Assembly (NCBI RefSeq): GCF_001006805.1
Contig: NZ_LN811351.1
Location: 472,414 to 536,413, forward strand
From: Microvirga massiliensis
GTDB lineage: Bacteria > Pseudomonadota > Alphaproteobacteria > Rhizobiales > Beijerinckiaceae
Reading direction: 5' to 3'
Length of the DNA stretch: 64,000 bases
This document shows, one piece after another, positions 43,310 to 52,511 of this stretch. Made by a program: the position numbers and the translations under genes. How positions within the stretch are numbered: position 1 is the stretch's first letter; each line of letters opens with the position of its first letter. A model generated the notes under the pieces. It searched no databases and had not been told where the DNA came from. It was given only the letters and a program-made list of their open reading frames with translations.

Positions 43310-44878
43310 TCACTTCATCTTTGCATACCAGAGCCGTACATACTCGTCCGCGAATTGCGGAACCTCGATCGAGCTCTTCACGGCCCAGGCCACGGGCTGC
43401 TGATGAAGAGGAATGAACATCGCCTCGTCGTGAGCGATCTTCAATGCCTCGGTAAGCATGGCCCGGCGCTTGCCCTCGTCGAGTTCCACGCCAGCGGCGC
43501 GGGCGAGCTCGTCGAGACGCGCATTGACGAGACCGTTCGGATTGTTGCCACCGAAGGTATCCTTGCGCGAGGCAAGGATTGCCGAGAGAACGCTGTAGCC
43601 ATCCATTGGCGGGAGCGTCGCCCAGCCGAGCATGTAGATGTCGGTCTCGCCCCGATCGACCTTGGGGAAATAGGTCGTGCGGCTCTCCGTCTTGAGATCG
43701 ACCTGCACCCCGATGCGCGACCACATGGCAGCAATCGCGACGCAAGTCTGTTCGTCCGCGATGTAGCGGTCGTTCGGGCAGGCAAGGCCGACCTTAAAGC
43801 CGTTGGGATAGCCGGCTTCGGCGAGCATCTTCTTCGCCTTGTCGGGGTCATAGGCGAGAGGCTTGTCGATCTCGGCGGAATAGCCGGGCACGGGCGGTGC
43901 GACGAGGATTCCCACGTTGCGGGATTTCCCGCGCATCACGCGTTTCTTGATCGTTTCGAGGTCCACGGCGTGCCAGAGGGCCTGTCGCACCTTCAGGTCG
44001 AGCAGCGGGTTCTTCTGGCCTGGCGCGGCATGCAGTTCGGGACGCCAATTCATGCCGAGGAAGATGAGGCGCAGCGACGGCTCCTCGATGACCTTATACC
44101 CGTTGGCGGCATCGATGCGAGCGAGATCCTGGAGGGGAGCCGGCGCGATCATGTCGATCTCGCCGGACAAAAGGGCTGCGACGCGCGTCGCGTCGGACTT
44201 GATCGGCCGGAACTCTATGCGGGTGAGGTTGTGCTCGGGCTTGTCCCACCAATTCTCATTCACGACCATCACGGTGCGGCTGTCCGGCTGGTAGCTTTCG
44301 AGTTTGAAGGGGCCGGTGCCGTTCGCATTGGTGGAAGCGAAGGTGGTGACGCCCGTCGCAATATTGCCGGGCTTCGTCGCGTTGTTCGCCTCCATCCACT
44401 CCTTGTCCATGATGAAGAGGCCGGACAGGTCATTGAGAAGGAGCGGGTAGGGGCCGTTCAGAACGAAATCGACGGTGAAGTCGTCGACCTTTTCGGCGCG
44501 GATCACGTTGGCGAGGTTTCCGCGGGCTCGGGCAGAGGGGTCGAGAATGCGAGTGACGGAGGCCACCACGTCGTCTGCGGTGAAGGGGTTCCCGTTGTGG
44601 AATTTCACTCCCTGCCGAAGGACGAAGCGCCAGCGGTCCGGTGCCACAATGGACCAGCTCGTCGCCAGGGCCGGCTCGATCTCGAGCTTGCGGTTGCGCC
44701 GCACGAGCGGGTCGTAGACGTAGTGGTGCATGTTGGAGGTGAAGCTCTCCGTATGCGCGTATGGATCCATGGTCGCGATATCGCCCTGGGACGACCACCG
44801 CAGGGTGTTCGCCTGGAGGGGCGCGGTCAGGATCGTCAGTCCAGCGACAAGCGTTGCAGTGGCAGTTATGCGTTTCAT
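43310..44878 (-). CDS. ABC transporter substrate-binding protein, family 5 (DppA/peptide type)
   Basis: A 522-residue periplasmic protein with a signal peptide (MKRITATATL to PLQA), then SQGDIATMDPYAHT, LATSWSIVAPDRWRF and FHNGNPFTADDVV, the classical SBP_bac_5 blocks. AGAGGAG precedes the ATG at 44878. It is the first gene of the importer. Family 5 proteins bind peptides, nickel or many other compounds; the two amidohydrolases around the operon suggest an N-containing ring or amide. Confidence 0.93.
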   Translation of the reverse strand: MKRITATATLVAGLTILTAPLQANTLRWSSQGDIATMDPYAHTESFTSNMHHYVYDPLVRRNRKLEIEPALATSWSIVAPDRWRFVLRQGVKFHNGNPFTADDVVASVTRILDPSARARGNLANVIRAEKVDDFTVDFVLNGPYPLLLNDLSGLFIMDKEWMEANNATKPGNIATGVTTFASTNANGTGPFKLESYQPDSRTVMVVNENWWDKPEHNLTRIEFRPIKSDATRVAALLSGEIDMIAPAPLQDLARIDAANGYKVIEEPSLRLIFLGMNWRPELHAAPGQKNPLLDLKVRQALWHAVDLETIKKRVMRGKSRNVGILVAPPVPGYSAEIDKPLAYDPDKAKKMLAEAGYPNGFKVGLACPNDRYIADEQTCVAIAAMWSRIGVQVDLKTESRTTYFPKVDRGETDIYMLGWATLPPMDGYSVLSAILASRKDTFGGNNPNGLVNARLDELARAAGVELDEGKRRAMLTEALKIAHDEAMFIPLHQQPVAWAVKSSIEVPQFADEYVRLWYAKMK

Positions 44879-44898
44879 TATGGTTCTCCTCTGGTCAG

Positions 44899-45705
44899 TC
44901 ATGCTCGCCGTTGAGTCGGCGATGCCATCGGCAAGGGTTCGCGAGGTTCCGCATAGCGGACGAGCACATCCTTGAGGCTGCGCCCGGCAGCGCCGGGTTT
45001 CGGCAGCAGGGCGCGCTCCTGAACCGCGCCGAGATGATGGTCCATAAGGTATCGTGCCCTGGCAGCATTTCCTGCGATCAGCGCCTCAATGATCTCTGCA
45101 TGCTCGCTGGCGCCACACTCCGACGGGTGCGGGCGGCTGTAGAGCGCAAGGATCAGGGACGAGCGGGAGACGACCTCGGAGACATAGCGCGCGAGCAGGG
45201 TGTTGCCCGTGAGCTCGGCGAGCAGCACGTGGAACTCGCCGGCCAGGCGGATCGCTTCCGGCCCCTCCTTGCCGTGAAACCGCTTCTCAGCGGCGACATG
45301 GCCATGCAGACGGTTCGCGTGTTCGCGCGCGAGGGCACCGGCGAGGCGCTCGACGACGAGCCCTTCGGGTTGCCGGCGCACGTCGAAGACTTGCTGCGCC
45401 TCGACGAGGCTCGGGCTCGCCACGAAAGACCCTCGATTCTTCCACTGTTCGACGAGGCCGTCCGCGACGAGGCGGGTCAGAGCCCCCCTCACCAGTGTCC
45501 GACTGACGCCAAAACTCTCGCCGATCGTGTCTTCGGGAAGCTTGTCGCCCGGCATCAGCGATTGCTCGATGATGGCCCGCCTCAGGTCGGCATAGACGGC
45601 GTCGGCGCGATCGGCCGCCGGGGAGGTGGGACGCTCGGCCGTCGGCCTTCCGCGGCCCGGGCGTTCCCTCCAAATGAGTCCCGTATGCGCCGGCTGATCG
45701 GCCAT
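44899..45705 (-). CDS. GntR family regulator with FCD domain
   Basis: A 268-residue transcription factor. Residues about 33-100 form the winged helix-turn-helix (DAVYADLRRAIIEQSLMPGD, then SFGVSRTLVRGALTRLVADG), followed by an FCD effector domain with metal-type His residues (GEFHVLLAELTGN, ALIAGNAARARYLMDHHLG). Its gene starts the importer operon, 20 bases before the binding-protein gene, and is divergent from an amidohydrolase. It most likely represses both units and responds to the imported compound or a product; two inverted repeats lie in the shared 98-base region. Confidence 0.92.
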   Translation of the reverse strand: MADQPAHTGLIWRERPGRGRPTAERPTSPAADRADAVYADLRRAIIEQSLMPGDKLPEDTIGESFGVSRTLVRGALTRLVADGLVEQWKNRGSFVASPSLVEAQQVFDVRRQPEGLVVERLAGALAREHANRLHGHVAAEKRFHGKEGPEAIRLAGEFHVLLAELTGNTLLARYVSEVVSRSSLILALYSRPHPSECGASEHAEIIEALIAGNAARARYLMDHHLGAVQERALLPKPGAAGRSLKDVLVRYAEPREPLPMASPTQRRA

Positions 45706-45713
45706 TTCGGATC

Positions 45714-45740
45714 CCGTTGTCGTAACGGATTGTGTCCAAT
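45714..45740. promoter_or_regulatory. Two adjacent inverted repeats, candidate GntR operators
   Basis: CCGTTGTCGTAACGG (45714-45728) has perfect five-base arms, and it is followed at once by ATTGTGTCCAAT (45729-45740) with four-base arms. They lie between the regulator start (45705) and the amidohydrolase start (45804), the expected place for autoregulation. Binding by the regulator is inferred. Confidence 0.45.
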
Positions 45741-45803
45741 ACTGTCACCGAATTGAATCCAAGCGCAAATTTTCAGCAGGGGACGCACAGGAGCGAGGCA
45801 TTG

Positions 45804-46997
45804 ATGACCAGTGATCTGCTGATCAGGAACGTCAGGCCGATGGGCGGTCCGGCAACGGACGTCCTCGTCAGGAGCGGGCGCATTGCAGCGATGAGCGCGG
45901 GCGGCGCCGAACCGTCGATCCCGGTCCTAGACGGCGCCGGCGAACTGCTTCTGCCGGGCCTCATCGAGGCCCATACCCATCTCGACAAGACGATGTGGGG
46001 CATGCCCTGGAAGCCGCATGCCGCAGGGCCGCGTCTCATCGACAAGATCGAGACGGAGCGTCGCCAGCGCCGCGAACTCGATATTGAGCCCGAGCGTCAG
46101 TCTGGCCGGCAGGCGCTCCAGTCGCTGCGGATGGGCTCAACGCACATCCGAACCCATATCGACGTCGATACGGAGGTGGGCCTGTCCGGGATCGAAGGCG
46201 TCATGCGCATGCGCGAACGCTACCGCGATCGCATCCATGTCGAGATCGTCGCATTTCCGCAATCGGGCCTCCTCGTGCGACCCGGCACGCTCGAATTAAT
46301 GCGCGAGGCCATGCGGCTCGGCGCGGAGGTGGTCGGCGGTCTAGATCCCAATGCCATCGACCGAGATCCCAAAGGCCATCTCGACGCCATTTTCGGCTTG
46401 GCGCAGGAGTTTGGGCGGCCTGTGGACATCCATCTGCACGAGCCGGCCGAACTCGGCGGATTCGCGATGGAGCTGATCATCGAACGGACACGGGCGCTCG
46501 GCATGCAGGGCCGCGTCGTGGTGAGCCACGCCTTTTGCCTAGGCATGAGCGATCGCGACTATGCGCGTTCGCTCATCGATCAGCTTGCCCGCGAGCGCAT
46601 CGCGGTCATGACAACGGGCGCTCCGAGCCGACCCGTGCCGCCGGTGCGCGAATGCGCAGAGGCTGGGCTCGTAGTCTGCGCCGGTTCTGACGGCATTCGG
46701 GATTCCTGGAGCCCGTATGGGAATGCCGACATGCTGGAGCGGGCCATGCTCATCGGCCTGCGTAACAATTTCCGCGAGGACGAGGAGATTGCTCTGGCGC
46801 TCAACGCTTGCACACGCGGAGGTGCCACGGTGATGGCCCTGGCGGATTATGGGCTGGAGGTGGGCTGCGCTGCGGACCTGCTTATCGTGCCCGGCGAGGT
46901 TCCGGCGGAAGCTGTCGTCAGTCGCCCAGCGAAGCGGACGGTGGTCAAGGGCGGCCGCATCGTTGTGCGTGATGGCGAAGTGACTACAGCCGCCTGA
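45804..46997 (+). CDS. Cytosine-deaminase-like amidohydrolase
   Basis: A 397-residue amidohydrolase of the cytosine deaminase/AtzC group. Metal and catalytic motifs in order: EAHTHLDK, HIRTHIDVD, DIHLHEPAE, VVSHAFCLG and AGSDGIRDSWSPYG. The last resembles the GSDNVRDPFYPYG-type motif of cytosine deaminases. It hydrolyses an exocyclic or ring amino/amide group of a pyrimidine, triazine or similar. AGGAGCGAGG lies before the ATG at 45804. It is divergent from the GntR regulator, hence probably in the same regulon as the importer. Confidence 0.88.
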   Translation: MTSDLLIRNVRPMGGPATDVLVRSGRIAAMSAGGAEPSIPVLDGAGELLLPGLIEAHTHLDKTMWGMPWKPHAAGPRLIDKIETERRQRRELDIEPERQSGRQALQSLRMGSTHIRTHIDVDTEVGLSGIEGVMRMRERYRDRIHVEIVAFPQSGLLVRPGTLELMREAMRLGAEVVGGLDPNAIDRDPKGHLDAIFGLAQEFGRPVDIHLHEPAELGGFAMELIIERTRALGMQGRVVVSHAFCLGMSDRDYARSLIDQLARERIAVMTTGAPSRPVPPVRECAEAGLVVCAGSDGIRDSWSPYGNADMLERAMLIGLRNNFREDEEIALALNACTRGGATVMALADYGLEVGCAADLLIVPGEVPAEAVVSRPAKRTVVKGGRIVVRDGEVTTAA

Positions 46998-47188
46998 CTC
47001 CGCACCAGGACGCTCCTATGGCGACTGAGGACCGTGATCGTGATACCGTGAGCGCGGACGAGATGAGGAGCCGCCGCTCACTCGAAGATCGTACCGCCGG
47101 GAAATGCGGCCGCCCAATCGCCGCTTGAAATCCTGGCCGAAAGCCGCCATCTCGCCGCCCGGAAAGCCAAGCAGACCATTTTGAAGCC

Positions 47189-49069
47189 ATGACGACTGCC
47201 ACCCCCGAGAGCCATGCCTTTGAGGCCGATGTCGCGAGATTGCTGCACCTCATGGTGCATTCCGTCTATTCGGACCGGGACGTCTTCCTGCGCGAGTTGA
47301 TCTCGAATGCGGCGGATGCCTGTGAGAAGCTGCGTTACGAAGCGATCTCGGATCCGGCGCTCCTCGGAGAGGATCCCAAGCCCAGGATCACGCTCGTGGC
47401 GGATGCCGAGAACCGCTGGCTCACGGTCGAGGACAACGGCATCGGCATGAGCCGGGTCGAGATGGCCGAGGCGCTCGGAACCATTGCACGCTCAGGCACC
47501 AGGGCCTTCATGGAGCGGCTAGAGGCCGCCCAGGGAGCCGAGGGGGCACAGCTCATCGGCCAGTTCGGGATCGGCTTCTATTCGGCCTTCATGGTCGCCG
47601 ACCGAATCGATGTCGTCTCGCGCCGGGCCGGCTCGGAGGAGGCCTCGCTCTGGTCGTCCGACGGCAAGGGATCCTACACGATCGCACCGGTGGAGATCGC
47701 AGAGGCGCCAGCCCGCGGAACGCGCGTGGTCCTGCATCTCATGGAGAATGCGGCCTCCTATGCCGAGCGCTTCACGCTCGAGCGCATCGTCAGGGCGCAA
47801 TCGGGCCATGTCCCGGTGCCGATCTCGATTGTCGAGAAACCCGGCGCTGTGCCGCAAGAGATCGCGGATGGTGCGGCGCTCTGGGCAAGGCCCAAGGCCG
47901 AGATCTCGGCCGAGGAGTACACGGATTTCTACCGGAGTGTCGTGGGCCAGTTCGACGAGCCGGCGCTGACTGTCCATTTCCGCGCCGAGGGCCGGCATGA
48001 ATACACGACGCTGGCCTTCGTGCCGGGGTCCACGCCGTTCGACCTGTTCGATCCCGATCGCCACGGTCGGATGAAGCTCTACGTAAAGCGGGTCTTCATC
48101 ACCGACGAGGCGGAGCTTCTGCCGCGTTATCTGCGCTTCGTGCGCGGGCTCGTGGATTCCGCCGACCTGCCCCTCAACGTCTCCCGCGAGATGATCCAGG
48201 ATAGTCCGCTCCTGGCCGCTATCAAGAAGGGGGTGACCAACCGCGTGCTGAGCGAGCTTGAGAAGCTCGCGCGCGACAACGCGGAGGGTTACGCAAAGAT
48301 CTGGGACAACTTCGGCCCAGTCATCAAAGAAGGACTGTACGAGGATTTCGAGCGGCGTCAGCAATTGCTGGGACTCGCCCGGTTCAGGACAACGGCGTCC
48401 GCAGGCGGGTGGCGCTCGATCCAGGATTATCTCGGCGCGCTGAAGCCGAACCAGACTGCGATCTACTATGTGACCGGTCCCGATCTCGCCCGTCTAGAGG
48501 CCTCGCCTCAGCTCGAAGGCTTCCGGGCGCGCGGGGTCGAGGTCCTGCTCCTGCCGGATCCCGTCGACAGCTTCTGGGTGACCGCGGGGCTCGATTACGA
48601 GGGCAAGCCCTTCAAGTCGGTGACCCAAGGCGCCGCAGACCTCGCCTTGATCCCGCTGATCGAGCCAACGAGCGCAGGCGAAACGACAACACCAGAGGCC
48701 GTGACGCGCCTCATCGCATCCATAAAGGCCACTCTCGACGAGCAGGTGTCGGATGTCCGCGCCTCCGAGCGGTTGACCGAGAGTGCCGTCTGTCTCGTCG
48801 CCCCCGAGAGTGGCATGGACCGCCAGCTCGAGCGGCTTCTGGCAAGAGCCGGGCAGCTGGGCTCGGCCGCGAAGCCGGTCCTCGAGATCAACGCGCACCA
48901 CGAGCTCATTACTGCCCTGGCGACGCTCGAGGACGACGAGCAGCCGCTTCGGGACGATGCCGCCCACCTGCTTCTGGACGAAGCCCGGGTTCTCGATGGC
49001 GAGCTTCCAGTCGATGCCAAGGCGTTCTCACAGCGGCTCACACGCGTGATGCGGCGGTGCATGCCCTGA
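47189..49069 (+). CDS. htpG: Molecular chaperone HtpG (Hsp90)
   Basis: A 626-residue Hsp90. The ATP-binding domain has LHLMVHSVYSDRDVFLREL, ELISNAADACEK, DNGIGMS and GQFGIGFYSAFMV. The middle domain has the catalytic-loop arginine region (LPLNVSREMIQDSP), and a C-terminal dimerisation domain follows. Length is normal. It is a cytoplasmic ATP-dependent chaperone. The ribosome binding site is weak, and no operon partners are seen; it appears as an isolated housekeeping-type gene, although many alphaproteobacteria carry it as an accessory. Confidence 0.96.
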   Translation: MTTATPESHAFEADVARLLHLMVHSVYSDRDVFLRELISNAADACEKLRYEAISDPALLGEDPKPRITLVADAENRWLTVEDNGIGMSRVEMAEALGTIARSGTRAFMERLEAAQGAEGAQLIGQFGIGFYSAFMVADRIDVVSRRAGSEEASLWSSDGKGSYTIAPVEIAEAPARGTRVVLHLMENAASYAERFTLERIVRAQSGHVPVPISIVEKPGAVPQEIADGAALWARPKAEISAEEYTDFYRSVVGQFDEPALTVHFRAEGRHEYTTLAFVPGSTPFDLFDPDRHGRMKLYVKRVFITDEAELLPRYLRFVRGLVDSADLPLNVSREMIQDSPLLAAIKKGVTNRVLSELEKLARDNAEGYAKIWDNFGPVIKEGLYEDFERRQQLLGLARFRTTASAGGWRSIQDYLGALKPNQTAIYYVTGPDLARLEASPQLEGFRARGVEVLLLPDPVDSFWVTAGLDYEGKPFKSVTQGAADLALIPLIEPTSAGETTTPEAVTRLIASIKATLDEQVSDVRASERLTESAVCLVAPESGMDRQLERLLARAGQLGSAAKPVLEINAHHELITALATLEDDEQPLRDDAAHLLLDEARVLDGELPVDAKAFSQRLTRVMRRCMP

Positions 49070-49073
49070 TGCG

Positions 49074-49409
49074 TCATGCTCGCGCTCCGCGACCGGCGGA
49101 ATCCTCGCGCATGGCCCCGTGCCTTGGGGCGACCTGCGCCTCTAACAGGAAGGCCTGAGCTCCCAAGAGTTGAAAGGCAGACGGTCGAAGACGCGGGTTC
49201 CGGGGGCACTTCTGGTGACCGGTATCCGACAGGGTGCCACCAGCCAATGAACCGGTCGTGTCCGGTTCACGGACGAATTTGCGTGACCACTCCATGTGCT
49301 GAGCGATCGTGCTCGCCTCTGGTTGGCTCGGGCTGCTGTCAGCCAAGGCCGGAAACGAGAACGCGAGCGCGACAACGAATGCAAGCACCTGAACCACATC
49401 GACCTCCAT
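49074..49409 (-). CDS. Possible small exported protein
   Basis: This 111-residue frame starts with a convincing signal peptide (hydrophobic VLAFVVALAFSFPALA followed by DSS), after which the sequence is polar: IAQHMEWSRKFVREPDTTGS. The last 40 residues look less protein-like. The ribosome binding site is weak (GGACC). No family recognised. The rest of the region 49070-49585 holds no other supported gene. Confidence 0.35.
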   Translation of the reverse strand: MEVDVVQVLAFVVALAFSFPALADSSPSQPEASTIAQHMEWSRKFVREPDTTGSLAGGTLSDTGHQKCPRNPRLRPSAFQLLGAQAFLLEAQVAPRHGAMREDSAGRGARA

Positions 49410-49585
49410 GAGTGAGGTCCTCACATCACATCCCGCCACGATCTTACCCCTGGCGAGATGAACGCAAGGCAACGGCAAGGCCGAAGTCCTCGCCGGAGTG
49501 GAATGTAAAGAGAGGGCAGGGTGGTTCAGGCACGACATTCGCCTGTGACATGCGTATCGTGTGGGCGACGACGTGCGGGGCATCC

Positions 49586-50257
49586 ATGGTGCGGGAACTC
49601 ACCCACCTGTCCTTCGAGGACTGGGTCTATTTCGTCTTCGACCACCCGGCAGAGGGCCCGGAGTGGCACTCGGACCCTGAGGCGCCATACTGGAACGGTC
49701 CGGCCGCCCTCACGGCGGAATACGTGATCCGGCTGTTCGAGGATCCTTGCCCGGCGCTGATTGGCTTCACGGATGAAGAGCTCAACAAGGGCCTCTGGTA
49801 CATGATCAGTCCTGGCCTCGGCGAGCACATGCTCTGCCTCGACGAGCCGGCCCTTCCCATCGCAATGCGCGTCCGGTGCGTTCGCGCGTGCGAGAGCCTG
49901 TTCCGCAAGCTCTTTCTTCCGCGCTGCTCGCCTCACCTGTCCCATTGTGATTGGCATGGTGCCGCCCCGCTGAACTCCATCTGCTACATGTGGTGGGATA
50001 TCATACCCGTGTTCGGTGGGCCCGAGCCGGAGGATCGCCGGTTGTTGCACGCGGCAGCGCTCGAGACGATGGCAGTGATCCTCCGGCTCGACTCGATCGC
50101 CTGCCAGGAAAGCGCCCTGCATGGCCTCGGCCATTGGCACTCCGCCTTCCCGGAACAGGCCGAGAGCATGATCGACGCTTTCATCTCGACCCATGCGGAT
50201 GCACCAGCAGCGTTGTTGACCTACGCGCGCAGTGCGCGTTGCGGCTGTGTCCTGTAG
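49586..50257 (+). CDS. Conserved hypothetical protein rich in His, Cys and Trp
   Basis: A 223-residue soluble protein, probably starting at ATG 49586 because the conserved part (LTHLSFEDWVYFVFDH) begins there; an upstream ATG at 49550 is possible. Notable blocks are PRCSPHLSH (113-120), PLNSICYMWWDIIPVFGG (128-145), CQESALHGLGHWH (173-185) and the terminal CGCVL. The Cys/His density suggests a metal site or helical-repeat scaffold. I have seen similar proteins in other bacteria only as uncharacterised, and no domain name can be given. Neighbours give no clue. Confidence 0.75.
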   Translation: MVRELTHLSFEDWVYFVFDHPAEGPEWHSDPEAPYWNGPAALTAEYVIRLFEDPCPALIGFTDEELNKGLWYMISPGLGEHMLCLDEPALPIAMRVRCVRACESLFRKLFLPRCSPHLSHCDWHGAAPLNSICYMWWDIIPVFGGPEPEDRRLLHAAALETMAVILRLDSIACQESALHGLGHWHSAFPEQAESMIDAFISTHADAPAALLTYARSARCGCVL

Positions 50258-50439
50258 GGCAGCAGGAAGACGCGGAGTGGCTGCAGACCGGCCGGTGTAG
50301 CGCCGACGGCAAGATCGCGTCCGCACTTGTCGGCATTCGCTCGTCGACGCCGGAACCAATCCGCCGCCCCGCCGTTGGCGGGCATTCCGCTGCGGGGAGA
50401 TGACGCCCTGCAGCGTGAGTAACCCATGGCATTTCGGCG

Positions 50440-51444
50440 ATGCGTGATCTGTATGGAGCATCCGTTGTCGTAACCGGCGCATCGAGCGGCATTGGCCGTG
50501 CAACGGCCCTGGCCTTTGCCCGGTGCGGCGCGCGCGTGTCCTTGGCGGCTCGCCGCGGCGATGTGCTCGAGGATGTGGCAAACGAGTGCAGACGAGTGGG
50601 AGGCGAGGCGATCGCCGTCCCGACGGATGTCACCGACCCAGCAGCCGTGGCCGCACTGGCTCACGCGTCCGAGAGAGCTTTCGGGGGAATCGACGTCTGG
50701 GTCAACAACGCCGGAACCGGCGTCTTCGGGCCTTACACGGATGCACCGCTCGAGCTGCACCGTCGCACCATCGAAGTGAACCTGCTCGGCGCGATGTACG
50801 GCGCCTATGCCGTCCTGCCGCTCTTCCTGCACCAGGGTCGCGGCGTTCTGATCAACACCATTTCCCTTGCCGCTTGGGCTCCGAACCCGTTCGCGGCTGC
50901 CTACACGGCGAGCAAGTTCGGATTGCGCGGCTTCGCGGCCAGTCTGCGCCAGGAACTCGGCAGCCATCCCGACATCCATGTCTGCGGTGTCTTCCCGGCA
51001 ATTATCGATACGCCGGGATTCGTGCACGGCGCCAATATGTCGGGTCGGCAGATCGACATCGGGCCTTTGATCTACGCGCCGGAGGATGTTGCCGAAACGA
51101 TCGTAAGCCTCGCCCGCTGGCCTCGTGACGAGGTTGCTGTCGGCTGGCCGGCGCGGGCGGCTCAGATCGCCTATACGATTGCACGGCGCCCGACCGAGCA
51201 ACTGGCGGGAGCCTTCATCCGTCGTGCGCTCCGGCAGGCCCAACCCGCGCCACGGTCGGAGGGGGCTCTGATGTGGCCGGTGCCCCAGGGCACGAGCATC
51301 AGCGGAGGGTGGAGACAGCGGAAGGGCGTGCCGGCGGGGCGCCGCGCTACCCGGATTGGCCTCGCCGTGGCAGGGGCCGCCGCACTCATTCTGGGGACCA
51401 CGGCAGCCGCTTATGGGCGATCCAACCATCGTCAGCGCCGCTGA
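50440..51444 (+). CDS. SDR family oxidoreductase with C-terminal membrane segment
   Basis: A 334-residue short-chain dehydrogenase. TGASSGIGR is the nucleotide-binding motif, NNAG follows, and Ser with YTASK gives the catalytic triad (NTISLAAWAPNPFAAAYTASK in order, shown in part). After the usual 250-residue domain comes a C-terminal extension that ends in a hydrophobic stretch (IGLAVAGAAALILG), likely anchoring it to the membrane. Substrate unknown. Its 3' end overlaps the next gene by 32 bases in another frame. Confidence 0.9.
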   Translation: MRDLYGASVVVTGASSGIGRATALAFARCGARVSLAARRGDVLEDVANECRRVGGEAIAVPTDVTDPAAVAALAHASERAFGGIDVWVNNAGTGVFGPYTDAPLELHRRTIEVNLLGAMYGAYAVLPLFLHQGRGVLINTISLAAWAPNPFAAAYTASKFGLRGFAASLRQELGSHPDIHVCGVFPAIIDTPGFVHGANMSGRQIDIGPLIYAPEDVAETIVSLARWPRDEVAVGWPARAAQIAYTIARRPTEQLAGAFIRRALRQAQPAPRSEGALMWPVPQGTSISGGWRQRKGVPAGRRATRIGLAVAGAAALILGTTAAAYGRSNHRQRR

Positions 51445-52363
51445 CCTCGAGCGAGGTCTCGAAGCCGTCCGTGCTTCGGCTGCAGGCTCTGCCGAAGGCG
51501 TGTTCGGCCCGAACTCGGTCGTCTGGCAGATCGACCGGGAGGCGCTCGTCTTCCTGGGCGCCGGCCGCGCGCTCCTGATGCAGCTCGCGCACCCCTGGGT
51601 TGCGACTGCCATCGCGGAGCACTCCAACGCTCTCGCGGATCCGATCGGACGATTCCACCGCACCTTTCAGATCGTCTTCACGCTGGTCTTCGGCTCGCTC
51701 GATCAGTCCTTGGCAATGGCGCGGCGTCTGCACCGGCGTCACGGGGCCATCACGGGGACGATGCCGGAGACGATGGGGCCATTTCCAAAGGGCTCCCGAT
51801 ACGTCGCAAATGAAACCTCCGCCCTGATGTGGGTCCATGCCACCCTGGTGGATACCGCCTTGGCCGCTTACGAACTCGTGCTGCCGCGGCTCGGGACTGA
51901 GGCGCGAGAGCGCTACTATGGCGAGGCTCGCATTCTCGGGGTGCTGTTCGGCATTCCACTCGAGGCGCAGCCATCCGACTGGGTCGCGTTCAACCGCTAT
52001 GTCGACGCCATGGTCAATTCCGATACGCTGACGGTCGGGAGCGCGGCGCGGGACATCGGACGGAGCGTCCTGAGAGGCGCAGAACGGCTTCCGGTGCCAG
52101 GCTGGTACCGTGACGTCACGGCGTCCTTGGTTCCAGAGCCCCTGCGCGAGGGCTTCGCGCTGCCCTTCGGCCCTCGCGAGCAGCGGCGCGCAGCCCGCAC
52201 GCTGGAATTCGCCCGACGCACCTATCCTTTGCTGCCGGACCGCATCCGGCATGTGGCGCCCTATCAGGAGGCCGTTGCACGACTGACCGGGCGCGCCGGG
52301 CCCGATCTCGTGACACGAACGCTCAACAGGCTCTGGATTGGCCGCACATCGATGGGCGGGTGA
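51413..52363 (+). CDS. MpaB/DUF2236 family oxygenase-like protein
   Basis: A 316-residue protein of the DUF2236 (oxygenase MpaB, latex-clearing-protein-like) family. Family features include LMQLAHPWVATAIAEHS with a conserved His, FRTFQ-type FHRTFQIVF, the ALMWVHATLVDTALAAYE block with another His, and RRTYPLLPDRIR. These proteins bind heme b through a proximal His and oxidise hydrophobic substrates. The start ATG 51413 lies inside the SDR gene, without a clear ribosome binding site, so translation is probably coupled. A joint SDR/oxygenase pathway on a lipid-like substrate is possible. Confidence 0.87.
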   Translation: MGDPTIVSAADLERGLEAVRASAAGSAEGVFGPNSVVWQIDREALVFLGAGRALLMQLAHPWVATAIAEHSNALADPIGRFHRTFQIVFTLVFGSLDQSLAMARRLHRRHGAITGTMPETMGPFPKGSRYVANETSALMWVHATLVDTALAAYELVLPRLGTEARERYYGEARILGVLFGIPLEAQPSDWVAFNRYVDAMVNSDTLTVGSAARDIGRSVLRGAERLPVPGWYRDVTASLVPEPLREGFALPFGPREQRRAARTLEFARRTYPLLPDRIRHVAPYQEAVARLTGRAGPDLVTRTLNRLWIGRTSMGG

Positions 52364-52511
52364 CTGCCAAGCGAGCTCGGGCCGAAGACCAAGCCAGTTT
52401 CATGGGTGCGCATACTGGACGGATCCCTGCCGCGGCCGATGCAGAGGCCAGCCACGATCGTCCGGTATTTTCTGCGTGAACATGGCTGCTCGGACAGCTT
52501 ATATAGCCGGG

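Noticed and set aside
43016..44914. 632-codon open frame on the plus strand
   Set aside because: It is antisense to the family 5 binding protein and DppB, which have clear domains and signal peptides; its own sequence has no motif.
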